Shown here: piece after piece, positions 53,881 to 64,000 of the stretch
Layout of the letters: every line of letters begins with the position of its first letter
Position numbering within the stretch: the first letter of the stretch is position 1
NCBI GenBank assembly: GCA_024509875.1
Contig: JAMPIV010008051.1
Coordinates: 1 to 64,000, forward strand
Source of the DNA: Oreohelix idahoensis
Lineage: Eukaryota; Mollusca; Gastropoda; Stylommatophora; Oreohelicidae
Direction of reading: 5' to 3'
Length of the DNA: 64,000 nucleotides
The notes under the pieces: model-generated
What the model saw: the letters and a program-made list of their open reading frames with translations, nothing else
What the model was told of the DNA's origin: nothing
Database searches by the model: none
Translations under genes and position numbers: made by a program

Positions 53881-54275
53881 TCTTTATTTTAAATGTTCTG
53901 TGTAAATGTTTCCAATGTTTGTTTTCCAGTGATTTTGTTATAATGTGTGTGTCACAGGATTGCCCCCTTGCTTTGCAGTGGTGGTCCACTAATGGTCACA
54001 ACGCAAGCGTATCTAAAAGTAGGTCGTCCAAGGTATCTATCTTCGTGCACGATTACTCTTGGCAAAGATATAGATAGAAGATGAATGGCGTTTCTACCTT
54101 AGGGGAGCCTTCACAAGATATTCACGGAAGTCAAGAACAAAACGCTGCTTAAGGGCTGAGCAAATTTGTTAACTTATTATCTGGTCCGTCGCCTTTTGTG
54201 AAGGGGTTATGCAATGATTCTGGCCCGTCAAGCCCCCAGTTGGAGTAATCCAACGAATGCCCTCTTGTAATTAAT

Positions 54276-54277
<2 letters not shown>
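53881..54277. other. No recognisable feature
   Basis: Sequence between the possible HTH fragment and the ta microsatellite. No coding or repeat signal identified beyond a weak splice-acceptor-like tract near 53930. Confidence 0.35.

Positions 54278-54342
<65 letters not shown>
54278..54342. repeat. (TA)n microsatellite
   Basis: About 32 ta dinucleotides, then tgtgtgtgtg. Confidence 0.97.
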
Positions 54343-54353
<11 letters not shown>

Positions 54354-55334
54354 ATTTATCAAGGAGAACTGGCTCATACGTTTGCTTTCGTACATATAAA
54401 CTGAATCAACTATTATTGTTTAGTTTAAAATAACATACAACAAATTTAATAGTCAATTAGTCTGTAACATGGGAAAATAAATATGGAAAATTAGGTGAGA
54501 GGTATATTAAATTTTTCCTCATTGAGGTTTTGGTAGGTCGTTAATAATAATGTCTGTATTTTTGCTGTAGCCTGTTATATAAAACTTAGCTCCAGATGCG
54601 TCCTGCAGCTGTGGTTTCCGTCACTTCTTTTTGGTGCTGAGTACCCTTCTCCACATAATGCACCCACTGTAGGCGGTTGGTGGTGATACTCTTCTCTCAC
54701 ACTAGTAGCGTAGGAACTTCAGTACTTAAGTCTGATGTCGTGTAACCACGAACTGTGACAAATTAGAAAGAAACAAATGCCTCAGTACATTTGTTCTCCG
54801 CAAACTAACATTGTCATGCGCTCCATCCACGAATGTTAACCTCTCAGAAGAATTAAATTCCCGAGCACACAATGTAACTCAGGGAATTTGATGAAAATTC
54901 ACCAATATCCTTCTGGGTGTCAACTAGGAAATTGCGTCTGGAGTGCGTGGATAAGGATTTGCCTGAATTACTATTTAAAAGGTATATAAATCTCACAAAA
55001 TGATTCTATACACTTTAGGCACATATGATGTAATTATCACTCATTACTCGTCGCTACTCCCGTCGGAGTCTGGGGTCGCTCTTCTTTCGGGTTTCCCGCA
55101 GGACTAGTCAGAAACAATCACCAGCTCTTGCTGGTTCATGCATATACTATTTTCATATGTTGAGGTTGCCAGCCTCATATAACCACTTAGCAAGAAACCT
55201 GTAAAATTTACATTAGTAAATAATTTGTTTACACTTACCCCAAAATTTTGGGAATACACACTTCTCCTGGCGCAGATTAGAAATGACCCACAGCCCTGTA
55301 TTCAGATGCTGTTCGAATCACTTAAGTCTGAGAA
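54343..55334. other. No gene seen; short repeat scrap
   Basis: No coding exon recognised. Near 55155-55185 a scrap of the hairpin-bearing dispersed repeat is present (gaggttgccagcctcatata). Confidence 0.4.
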
Positions 55335-55477
55335 ATTCCTCTTATGACGGGTGAAACACTGGGTCTGGAAATCTATAATTCCTCTTATGACGGGTGAAAC
55401 ACTTGGTCTGGAAATCTATAATTCCTCTTATGACAGGTGAAACACTTGGTCTGGAAATCTATAATTCCTGTTATGAC
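55335..55477. repeat. 43-bp tandem repeat, 3.3 copies
   Basis: Units start at 55335, 55378, 55421 and 55464 (attcctcttatgacgggtga, then aacacttggtctggaaatct, ata). One or two substitutions between units. Confidence 0.95.
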
Positions 55478-56984
55478 TCCTTGTGATAAAATTCCCAAGC
55501 TTCCAGTCTTAAATTAAAATTGCTGGTTTACTTGTAAATTCCAAAGTTGCCCAATACTCGATCTGGTACTTATAGTTGTGGAATTGTAAGTCATATCCTC
55601 TTTCTTCTGGCTTGTAGGAGGTGTTGAGTTGACGCTGCTATGCAGTCTGTCTGTTCTGTGTGTTGACTCCGAGTTTGTTATATTATATCTCACAATCCTT
55701 AGTTTCAAATCCCAGCTGTGTTTCCGCCGAAAGTTCCAATCAAATCATTGTAGATTCTGGCGAACCAATCCAATCTATCTAGCACTGTTTGGGTGGGGAA
55801 GTTTATCATTACTCATCCCACGCGTATGTGAAAATATTAAATTTAATATACACGCGTGGCCTCTTACACAGTGATGTCATATCGTTACTTAAGACTTCCG
55901 GCGCACCTCTGTTTATCACCTTTATCTGCGTGCCTCCGCCAGACAGATGTCTGGTCAGACCGCATGGTCTTCTTTTATCGTATCACAACACCGGCTTGTG
56001 TCAATATGATCAACAGCTTTCCAATGGGGTCAAATGTTTGACCGCCCCGTTTCCACAGGCGGTCAGACAGATTAGGCGATAAAATATTATCGCTGGCCGG
56101 GTCACCAAACCTAGCGAATCGTAACAACAGCCAGGGAGTAAAGTGTGAAACAATGAGATACGCATTATTCCCGTAACAAATACTGCCATAGGGGAGTGGC
56201 GTGTTAGAGAATTCACCATGCTATGTCCAGCATAGAGCAAAATAGTGAAAATAACGAATGAAAAGGCATGATTTATGCCAAATAACAGCGATGAGAAAAA
56301 TGAAGAAAAAGAAAGGATACTGCCGGAGGGCTGAAGGTGTGAGAGATCACACAAAAGAGCATGTTCAGACGTTTTGTCACAGTGTGTTTGAGTGTGGATG
56401 TGTGAATGAGTAGTGACAGTGTGAGTGAATGGGTGAGTGAATATTGGTACACCAAAAGAGTGTACATACTGTACTATGACAAAGAAAACAGTGTATAAAA
56501 GGCATTTATAAAATGCGCAGTACATTAAATGAAACGGTTTTTTTTTACAAGAAGGGTACCCGAAATGATGAATTTGTAGTGATCGGAGCAATAGTGTATG
56601 GTGAACAGGGTCCCGCAGCAACCGAACCCCCCTTTTCCCCATAGGATCAATGGTTCCGCATTCGTGAATTTCCGTATTCACAGGGTTTTCAAGGAATCTA
56701 ACCCCCGCGAATAGCAAGGATTGGCTGTGTGAATATTATATTATGTGTGTGTGTGTGTGCGTGCGTGTGTGTGTGTGTGTGTTTAAAATTTAGGTACCAT
56801 AAATTTTTTATTTATTTATTTTTTTTTTAAAATTCAGAGGGACGTAACAGAGTGCAGTGTGTCTGCACTTTACCTGTAATGTTCGGGGCTGTCGGCAGTG
56901 GCAGTATACTTATGATTAAGCTAAATGGCAGTGTTATGACTGTTGTCTCAATACACTGTCATACTGCGATATTCATACATTACC
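55478..56984. other. No gene recognised; hairpins and GT repeat
   Basis: No protein family identified. Two perfect inverted repeats lie close together: gaccgcc/ggcggtc (about 56040-56064) and gcgataaaatattatcgc (about 56075-56092). A (GT)n tract occupies 56744-56780 and a T run 56817-56828. Confidence 0.45.
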
Positions 56985-57480
56985 CTCAACTCCCCAAGAA
57001 GCATAGGCCTTCAACAAACATATGCCAAATCTTCCTGTCGCGTGCCATCATTTCAGGTTCTTTCCAGTCTTCCACATCATTTTCACTTCTGTCTCCAACA
57101 TTCGTCTCCATGTGCTTCTTGGTCTAACTCAGCCTCTCTTGCCCTGGGGATTCCAGAGCAAGGACTGCCTTGTAATGCTATCATCAGGTTTCCTCAGTGT
57201 GTGTCCTATCCATCGCCATCATCTTCTTCTCATCTCTTGTTCCACTGGCGCTTGTCTGGTTCTTGTCATCAGTTCCACATTAATAACCTTGTCTTACCAT
57301 TTTAATCCTTCTATTCTACGCAAGCACCCATGTATGAAAGTCTGTGGCTTTTTGTTCTCCATGTTTCAGAGCCACACTGCAGTACTGATTTGACATTTGA
57401 GTTGAAGATTCTCATTTTTGCGTTCATCTCCATATATTTTCCAGTGCAATGAAGGCTGCTCTAGCTTTTTGTATTCTTAT
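56985..57480 (-). pseudogene. RTE-like LINE RT C-terminal fragment
   Basis: On the minus strand, with several frame breaks: KIRIQKARAAFIALENIW, MRIFNSNVKSVLQCGSETW, then RQAPVEQEMRRRRWRWIGHT with LRKPDDSITRQS, a basic PRSTWRRMLETEVKMM segment and a tail ending LLKAYASWG. These are successive blocks of the thumb and C-terminus of RTE-type reverse transcriptases. Same family as 7123-7342 and 1417-1592. Lacks the catalytic palm; dead. Confidence 0.8.
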
Positions 57481-58537
57481 TTTGATAGACAAAACCATTA
57501 TTAGATTATTTACAAGCATGCAATTCATCCATAGCTGTGGGACAGGTGTTGAGAATAGATAGACCTAGAGAATTGCACAATATAGTAAAACAGTCTATAG
57601 CAAGAACTAAAATTAATGTACCGTATACGGATCAATGATGGTGTGAGGAAAAGGGGTAGTCTGATGGGGTGCTTGTATGGTTGATGGCAGATAATTGGTG
57701 GATTTGAAGTAATCTCTGACACCCTCAGGCTTTTTCACCCCTTTTCACCTTGTTAACAACAGGACATTTATGAGAGACTTCATTTTAGTTTTGTTTATTT
57801 GTTTGTTTTTTATTTGCTTGTTTTTTATTTGTTTGTTTGTTATTGTTTGTTTGTTTCTTGGAAAGGGGAGGTCACACAGAAAAACATTCACACTAATTTG
57901 GATTTGATTTACTCTGTTTGGACTGAGTGGAGGGGGGAAGAAGGTACTATATCTGGGTATTGGAAATCTGACTTTATTTTCTTGAATTAGTACACAATAT
58001 GTCCTAATTATAACCCATCAAGGGTTGAACGGGATACTTTATCATAACCAATGATTAGGTTGAACAGGGTAGACCACGATGGGGAGAACAGAGACAAAAG
58101 ATCATCTGATGCTAGCCCGCTGTTCTCCCATTTCCTTTTAAAACTACGGACCTTAATGACACACACACAAACATTTACAAGATACCAAAATGTACATACA
58201 CGTAAGTGGATGACTTTAACTATACTAGTGGTCTGCCCCAGTGTTGTTCCACTGGTCCTTGATGAGACAAATCAGAAAATACAACCACTGTTCCCCCCAG
58301 ACATGTAAGAGACGACTAAGGTTAGGTTGCGTATGAGGCTGGTGCTTCTACACCATGTAATATAAAGTGTTACAGATTTGACCACTACGAGAGCACATTA
58401 GTGCTTTCATGCTGAAAAGGGAAAATAATGGAAGGAAGTATGCCGGGTCTGAATGAGGCAAGTCAGCAGCCTTGGCGCCTGGGACTATGAGGAGAAGAGT
58501 TGGTGATGCTGAAGTAGAATATGGGATCGGTTGAAAT
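57481..58537. other. No recognisable feature
   Basis: Contains low-complexity tttgtttgttt stretches (57785-57860). Small open frames lack family signatures. Confidence 0.4.
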
Positions 58538-58722
58538 GAAGCATTGTGGGCCGTGTGTTCGAAGTGGCCTTTAAAAAAAATCAGAGATGCAGTAAATAAG
58601 GGTTAGGGTTAAGTCTAGAAATCCTAAATTTAAAACCTAACCTTGATTATATCCTTTATGGTGAAAGCGACATATCTGGATGTCATCGAAGAACACGTCC
58701 AACTGTCCTTCATGTCAACCTA
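58538..58722. repeat. Dispersed repeat, copy 2
   Basis: Diverged copy of 300-486: gggccgtgtgttcgaa, cagagatgcagtaaat, agggttagggttaag, aacctaacc, catcgaagaacacgtcc, cttcatgtcaacc. The central palindrome is degraded here. Confidence 0.55.
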
Positions 58723-59128
58723 TGGGACCCAGCAAAATGGCCATAATATGACCAACTCTCGACGGCCATGAATGATATTTGTGCATTATTCATTGGACCG
58801 ATGCCTAGAAAAGGTGAAGACAAGTCATGCATATAAAAAACCAGACCACAAGGTCTTTTGTATTTGGAAATGTCCCCTAATATAACCGACGAAGCACGTG
58901 TCTAGGTTGAACGGGGCGCACCTTGCCAAAACTAGGCAAATTTTAGTTTAAAAAAAAAAGGGTGAAGAGTAATACAGTGTATTACTGGGAAGCTAACAAC
59001 AGAGCTACCGTGCCTTACCAAGCACGGTGTAAGAGTCGATTCAAGAAGGAATTACCTGAGGTGGGTCAGGTATGAACTACGCCTAGGCCGGTCCCAAGCA
59101 CGGCTGAAAAAGGAGGAGGGCGGCCTGC

Positions 59129-59797
59129 ATGGAGGCTGTAAGGAGGCAGCCCCTCCACCATGCAAAGGCACAACAGGCCAATCACCTGTTTGCTTTAAAT
59201 CATGATTACGCGAACTACAAGAGAGAAAACCGGACTGATTCTAAAGGCGACGAACTGGAACGGACTACGACTTATGGAACTTGGAACACAAGAAGTATAA
59301 ATGGGAAAGAAGAGGAGCTGGTGGAAGAGATGAGGAAAGCAAAACTAGAAATCCTGGCTATAACGGAAACGAAGAAAAGGGGACAAGGAGTCATGGATCT
59401 CGATGGCGACACGCTTCTCTACAGTGGTGTACCCACATCTGAAAGAGCTAAAGGGGGCGTGGGTTGCATTGTGGCCAAAAACCAAAAAGATAGTATCAAG
59501 GGATGGAACTTTGTCTCGGAACGCATTATGGTTGTAAAACTAAAAGAAGGAGAAACCATAGTCAACATAGTCATAGAGTATGGGCCAAATGAGGATGAAA
59601 GAGCAGAGGTCAAGGAGGAATTCTTCGAGCTGCTTCAAATGACAGTGGATGACTGCCTAGATGAAATTATCATGCTCGGAGATTTCAATGCCAGAGTTGG
59701 AAATGACCATGCTAGATGGGGTGGAGTTATCAGAAGATATGGAGAAGATACTCTCAATGACAATGGAAAGCGACTCCTTAGATTCTGCAGTGAATAG
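59129..59797 (+). pseudogene. LINE-Z endonuclease
   Basis: ATG at 59129 opens 222 codons. Endonuclease motifs: GTWNTRSING (Asn53), ILAITETKKRG (Glu80), GGVGCIVAKNQ and IIMLGDFNARVGNDHARWGG (Asp185, Asn187). The frame stops at a tag (59795-59797), beyond which the same frame still reads LIITNTKFPHKRIHAYIRCE and KNEKSVIDYAI, so the stop is a nonsense mutation. The final SDHYLLTIK block follows in another frame near 59955. It would nick target DNA; this copy is broken. Confidence 0.85.
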
Positions 59798-60556
59798 AAT
59801 CTGATCATTACAAACACAAAGTTCCCCCATAAGCGCATACATGCATACATTAGATGTGAACCAACAAAGAATGAGAAGTCAGTGATCGACTATGCCATAG
59901 GAGGAGCTCATTCAAATATGTCCGGGATGCTAGAGTCTGGAGGGGGCCAGAGATTGGAAGTGATCACTACCTGCTTACAATCAAAAGAACAACTGAAAGA
60001 GTTGCACAGCCTAGGAACTGCCCAACATCACGCAAGAAACTAAGTAAACAAACGGGAGGAATGAGCATTAAGACCTACACGCTGAGAGAGCCAGAAATTA
60101 AGACCAGATATCAGGGGCTTATTGCTACAGCGGTGAGCAACACAGAAGAACAACCTGATGACTTGGAAACCCTCTGGCTTAAATTCAAGGACATCATAAA
60201 GACAGCTGCTGCAAAAGCATGTGGTGAAGTCCGACTTGGGAACAAGAGAAAGAAGACACCTTGATGGACATAGGAAGTCAAAGAGAAAATAAGAGAGAAG
60301 AAAATGGCATGGAAACAATACTGAGGTTCTAAAAACACAGCAGGACAAATAGAGAAATATAGAGAATATATGACACTCATAACAGAAGCAAAGAACAAGG
60401 TGCTAGCAGCAAAACAGAAGTCCTGGAAAGAATTTGGAGAAAAGCTAGAAAAAGATGTGCAAGAAAACCAGAAATTGTTCTATAAGACCCTAAAGAACAT
60501 GAGGAAGGAAAAACAATGCCCTCTCAAATTTATAAAGGTCAAGCAAGGCAAATTGC
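59798..60556 (+). pseudogene. LINE-Z endonuclease end and linker
   Basis: After the nonsense codon and a frameshift near 59940, coding continues through MSIKTYTLREPEIKTRYQ, LKFKDIIKTAAAKACGEV, then LITEAKNKVLAAKQKSW, LEKDVQENQKLFYKTLKNMR and KQCPLKFIKVKQGKLLTAPK. These are the charged linker segments that precede the RT in LINEs of this group. The RT itself is absent. Confidence 0.75.
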
Positions 60557-61437
60557 TTACTGCCCCGAAGAGTGATTCTAATAGTTTGCTGCTAGCTCAG
60601 GATCTGTCTTAAATAGCTCTGTATTTAAGTTATCATGGCCAGGAGCTTTTCCGTTCTTTAACCCTTTGATTGCTGTGATGATTTCTTCTTTTCATGGAAT
60701 GTCTGTATTTACATCTAGATCGTTTTCAGCCTCAGGAACATTCAATTGTGTCTCTGGTGGTTCCTTGTTCAGAGTTTCTCTGAAGTGGTCTGCCCATCTT
60801 GTTTCCTGTCCCTCTGCTGTCGTGATGAGATTTCCTTGCTTATCTCTTACTAATGTAATATTGTTTGCACCTCGTTTTCCGCTGATGAATTTAGTTATTT
60901 TGTATACTGTGCTTTGTTCATTTCTCAGTGCTGCCTCTTCTGCCTGTCTTGCAAGATCGTCTAGGAAATTCCTTTTGTTGGCTCGGGTTTGGCGTTTAAC
61001 TTCCTTGTCCAGCTGACTATACTGTTCGCTATATAGTTGCTTTAACCTGGGGGACTTCGCTTCTGTTTTCTTTCTTTTCATTTCCTTTCTCAGTGTTATG
61101 GTGTTTAATGTTTCTGGTGTTATCCAGTCTTGCTTCTTCCTTTCCTAGAATCCCAAGCATGATTTGCTGCTTTCCTGATATATTGTTGAAATGGTGTTGA
61201 ATTTCTGGTCTATATCATCAGTCAATGTCTTTTCCTGACTTTTGGCAAATTGATATCGTTTCTTTATGTCAGCCGCAAAAGCTTTTCTAGTAAGGAGGTC
61301 CTTCAATTTGCTGATGTCAAATCTTTTCTGTGTAGTTACAGTTGGTCCAGCCCTTCTTAGTTTCACTTTCAGTTTTGCTACTACTAAATGGTGATCACTT
61401 CCCACGTCTGCACCTCTTCTTACCTTCACATATTGCT
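60557..61437 (-). pseudogene. Opposed LINE fragment: endonuclease end, linker, RT start
   Basis: On the minus strand from 61437: VRRGADVGSDHHLVVAKLKV (end of the endonuclease), KRFDISKLKDLLTRKAF, then the linker KLKQ-LYSEQYSQ-type helices, DDLARQAEEAALRNEQSTVY, ITKFISGKRGANNITLVRDK, TRWADHFRETLNKEPPET. It then runs, with frame breaks, toward a [14 protein letters not shown] RT entry block near 60630. Several stops. The sequence differs from LINE-Z, so two families meet here head to head in their linker regions. Confidence 0.8.
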
Positions 61438-62022
61438 CTTACAAAGAAGTATTCACGATTCAAGTGGACGGAGGAATGTCAGAAATCCTTTGATTACCTC
61501 AAGAATTCGCTTACAACAATACCACTTCTCGCACATCCTGATACATCTCGTCCAATGATCTTAGATACTGATGCCTTCAATACTGCAATAGGCGCTTGTT
61601 TAATCCAACCCAAAGAAGAAGACGAGACACCGATCATACCAGAGATTCCCAACGAGATGCCCATAGCATTTGTATCACACGCCCTCTCCAAAACACAGAG
61701 ACGATGGTCGACTACGGAGAAAGAAGCTTTCGCCATACATTACGCGATACAGAAGCTTGATTTTTACATTAGAGGAACCAAACTTATCATTAGAACGGAC
61801 CACCAACCCTTGGTGAATTGGCTCACTAAGACACATGAGCAGCCCAAGAAATTGCAGACCTGGTCCATGAACTTGCAATCTTTTGACACAAAAATTGAAT
61901 ACATCACAGGTACTCAAAACACTTGTGCAGACCTCCTTTCCCACACCCTAGTACCACACAGGAAGAGGATCCTGATGCTCTTACTGACATCAACGACAAT
62001 GCAAAGGAGATCAACATCATAA
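61438..62022 (+). pseudogene. Element D (Ty3/gypsy) RT end and RNase H
   Basis: LTKKYSRFKWTEECQKSFDY is the RT-RNase H connection typical of Ty3/gypsy pol. RNase H follows: MILDTDAFNTAIGACLIQ (Asp), RRWSTTEKEAFAIHYA (Glu), KLIIRTDHQPLVNWL (Asp) and EYITGTQNTCADLLSH. The RT is cut off at 61437 by the junction with the opposed LINE. After SHTLVPH the frame shifts. Order RNase H then integrase is the ordinary Ty3 order, unlike elements B and C. Confidence 0.88.
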
Positions 62023-62361
62023 ATTCCAACAGGGTAGATGTTGACTTTAACATCGCCACAACAGATACTGGTACACCAGAAACAGTAGACTTGGACACAT
62101 TTGACGTACACACTGAGCAGAGGAAAGACCCCGAAATTCTCAAGCTTATTAAACAAGTAGAAACGAAACCACGTCACTCAAACAGTTTACTATTCTGCCA
62201 CATGACCAAGTTCTATATCACATTGACGAGAAACAAGAAGGGAGACTACGGCAAGTAATTCCCCAATTATTAATGCCTGAGTTATTAGTGCAGTTTCACG
62301 ACAATAACGAAATGTTGGAAGGGATAAAACCATCGACATTATCAAGAAAAGGTACTATTGG
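62023..62361 (+). pseudogene. Element D spacer between RNase H and integrase
   Basis: Coding continues in a shifted frame: an acidic region (DPDALTDINDNAKEIN, TETVDLDTFDVHTEQRKDPE-like), LKLIKQVETK and CHMTKFYITLTRNKKGD. A further shift then precedes the integrase zinc region. At least two frame breaks. Confidence 0.65.
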
Positions 62362-62955
62362 ATGTCAATGTACAAAGACATCATTGAATATGTTAGTACT
62401 TGCAAAAAGTGCAGAATGAGAAATATGAGACCAACTAGAGTTCCCTTGCAAGTGATGAAACCATCCCATTTCTCTATGGAAGTCATAAGTATGGACATTT
62501 CTGGTCCATACCCCATTACCCAGTCCGGAAATGGATACCTTCTGCACATTGTTGATCAATATTCGGTATGGTCTGAAAGTTATCCTCTCAAAAATATAAC
62601 GTCAGCGACAGTAACTGAGTTTTTTCTGCAAGAATTCCTACCAAGACATGGCTGCCCTAGGAGGATAATCACAGATAACGGGAAACAATTCGTCGGTAAC
62701 CCTTTCAAGAAGACACTCCAGACTCTGAATATTCAACATACCACAAGTAGTTTCTACAGGCCCCAGGCAAATGGAAGAAATGAGCGAATGCATGCTACTT
62801 TACATGATGTCCTTGCCAAATATATACAAGGAAATGTACAATACTGGGACGTATATATCAATCAAGCGCTTGAAGCAATACGTGTAAACACAAATGAGAC
62901 GACAGACTGTCACCATTCTACATGTTATATGGACGTGAACCTACTTTGCCATTAG
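62362..62955 (+). pseudogene. Element D integrase core
   Basis: YKDIIEYVSTCKKCRMRN supplies the second half of the zinc domain (CxxC). The core has VISMDISGPYPIT (first Asp), RIITDNGKQFVGN (second Asp) and PQANGRNERMHATL (Glu), so the DDE triad is present. The HH half of the zinc domain lies upstream in another frame. Near 62915 the frame shifts and stops at 62955. Confidence 0.88.
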
Positions 62956-64000
62956 ACAACCTCTTGCAACCTCAGAGAAAGTATATATGAGTATATATAT
63001 ATGAGTACCTTGTATATAGGAGAAGATCCCATCGAAATTATCTTACGAGAGAAACATAGAGCACACCAGATAGCTAATCGCAACTCGCAGAAAGCTTTTA
63101 AGAAATAGCAGAAACAACACTATAAAAAAGCTACATTGGAACAATTTCAAGTTGTTGATAAAGTTTATTATAAGAAGAATGTTCGCGATAACAAATTTGA
63201 CGCACGATGGCTCGATGCATTTAAGGTACTTGAAAAGACAACACCTGTAAATTACATACTATAGCATGAAGAGAAGAACATAGTCACCAAAGCTCATGCA
63301 GCACAAATGAAGAAAGATAATCATCGCCCGATAGCAATACCAGCTTTATCGAATGGCAGACTTGTACGAAAAGCCACATTGAATCACTATAATTCCACAG
63401 AGACGTCAACCACTTCACACAGTGAACTTGACACAGATGATGATCTTGATATTGACACGGAACAGTGTGATACCCCAAATCAACTACAGGATGCTATACA
63501 TCGATTAAATCGCTGTAGAGACACGTCAGAAGACGAGAATGACATTCCGTTGGCGGAATTAAGAGAGAGGTTAGTGTTTCGAGACAATCGTTTACACGAT
63601 CGAGATAGCAGCACACTAGTATCAGTGCATGAGAACGAACCCTACCCTTCCATAACGAGTGAAACATATTATGGCAGTGAAGGATTACAACCGCTAATTC
63701 GAAGTCAGCAACAACCCACACACCAGTCTTCACACTCCAGCTGGGACAGCGAAGATGAGAGGTCCTTACAAGCAACAAGAAACAACATAACCTACCACAG
63801 TCGGAGCCCTACAGAAGATCATACAAACATTCAAGCATCGCAACCTTTCGATGAGACACACAGAGAAAAGAACATTGTCGATACGCCTTTAGCACCTTAT
63901 GAGTCAGAACTTGAGATAACCGAACGAGAAGAAAGCGATACCACCAACACTGAGAGACGTACAGCTACCAAGCGCCCTTACTGCCCCTCATCAGGAGATT
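62956..64000 (+). pseudogene. Element D integrase C-terminal tail, open to window end
   Basis: In the integrase frame the coding resumes after stops at 62953, 63106 and 63262. EQFQVVDKVYYKKNVRDN and KFDARWLDAFKVLEKTTP form a GPY/F-like module, then KNIVTKAHAAQMKK. From 63265 to 64000 the frame has no stop (245 codons): a long acidic, Ser/Thr/Asp/Glu-rich tail with little order, such as TDDDLDIDTEQCD, SSHSSWDSEDERS and YESELEITEREESD. It extends past the right edge. Such tails after integrase occur in some Ty3 elements, and the 3' LTR should lie beyond the window. Confidence 0.7.

Larger units (their letters stand above)
58930..60556 (+). mobile_element. LINE-Z, 5' half only
   Basis: A 5' region from about 58930 includes the near-palindrome gtaatacagtgtattac and a 7-bp hairpin accgtgc/gcacggt at 59007-59028. 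It is followed by an AP-like endonuclease ORF and the linker toward the RT. The sequence stops near 60556, before the RT core, where an oppositely oriented LINE begins. Having the 5' end but lacking the 3' end is the reverse of ordinary LINE truncation. Confidence 0.75.

Noticed and set aside
56010..56717. 235-codon minus-strand frame as a gene
   Set aside because: Contains His/Thr-rich low-complexity parts from ca-rich sequence, spans hairpins and shows no family signature.
62362..64000. Element D as part of a complete provirus-like element with envelope gene
   Set aside because: The tail after integrase has no signal peptide, transmembrane segment or envelope-like Cys pattern; it is acidic and low in hydrophobic residues.

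Overview
The window is eukaryotic nuclear DNA from an animal, most likely a lophotrochozoan such as a mollusc. It is built almost entirely of transposable elements, their remnants and tandem repeats. The lineage guess rests on tRNA-derived SINEs (one carries a central motif I recall from mollusc SINEs), Penelope-like retroelements with a C-terminal GIY-YIG nuclease, I-group, RTE-like and other LINEs, and Ty3/gypsy elements with integrase ahead of reverse transcriptase. No bacterial, viral or organellar gene order is present. One plausible host-gene exon is seen, the terminal exon at 5391-5705 with a poly(A) signal.

1-20.6 kb: a minisatellite-rich district with arrays of 31, 38, 37, 54, 44 (twice), 81, 31 and 30 bp, set among SINE and LINE scraps. 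A nearly full-length but frame-shifted I-group LINE (10606-15420) lies inside the 44-bp array. It is cut off at its 3' end, so its RNase H frame reads straight into the satellite. 20.6-23.1 kb: a nest in which one LINE is interrupted by SINEs, an unidentified insert and a second LINE, and the second LINE is interrupted by an internally deleted Tc1/mariner element.

24.3-53.7 kb: a four-layer nest. Two Penelope-like copies lie head to tail (24366-25397 and 25398-53700). The second has been opened twice by LTR elements. Element A (26233-33272, TSD aaggg) has 0.84-kb LTRs and encodes only unrecognised coiled-coil proteins. Element B (33330-51102, minus strand, TSD ctaag) is Ty3/gypsy-like with Gmr1-type order gag-protease-integrase-RT-RNase H. 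B is itself interrupted by element C (36627-45693, plus strand, TSD cacat), which has 2.6-kb LTRs and encodes gag, protease and integrase but no reverse transcriptase or RNase H. Boundaries rest on matching LTRs, target-site duplications and resumption of the interrupted reading frames.

53.7-64 kb: unassigned sequence, an RTE-like LINE 3' end, the 5' half of another LINE facing an opposed LINE fragment, and a decayed Ty3/gypsy element (RNase H then integrase) that runs off the right edge.

Functionally the genes are mobile-element machinery: APE-type or GIY-YIG nucleases, reverse transcriptases, RNase H, retropepsins and integrases. Almost all carry a frameshift, stop or deletion. The youngest pieces by LTR similarity are B, A and C. 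All coordinates and comparisons were made by eye; clade names are by motif and domain order, not by phylogeny.
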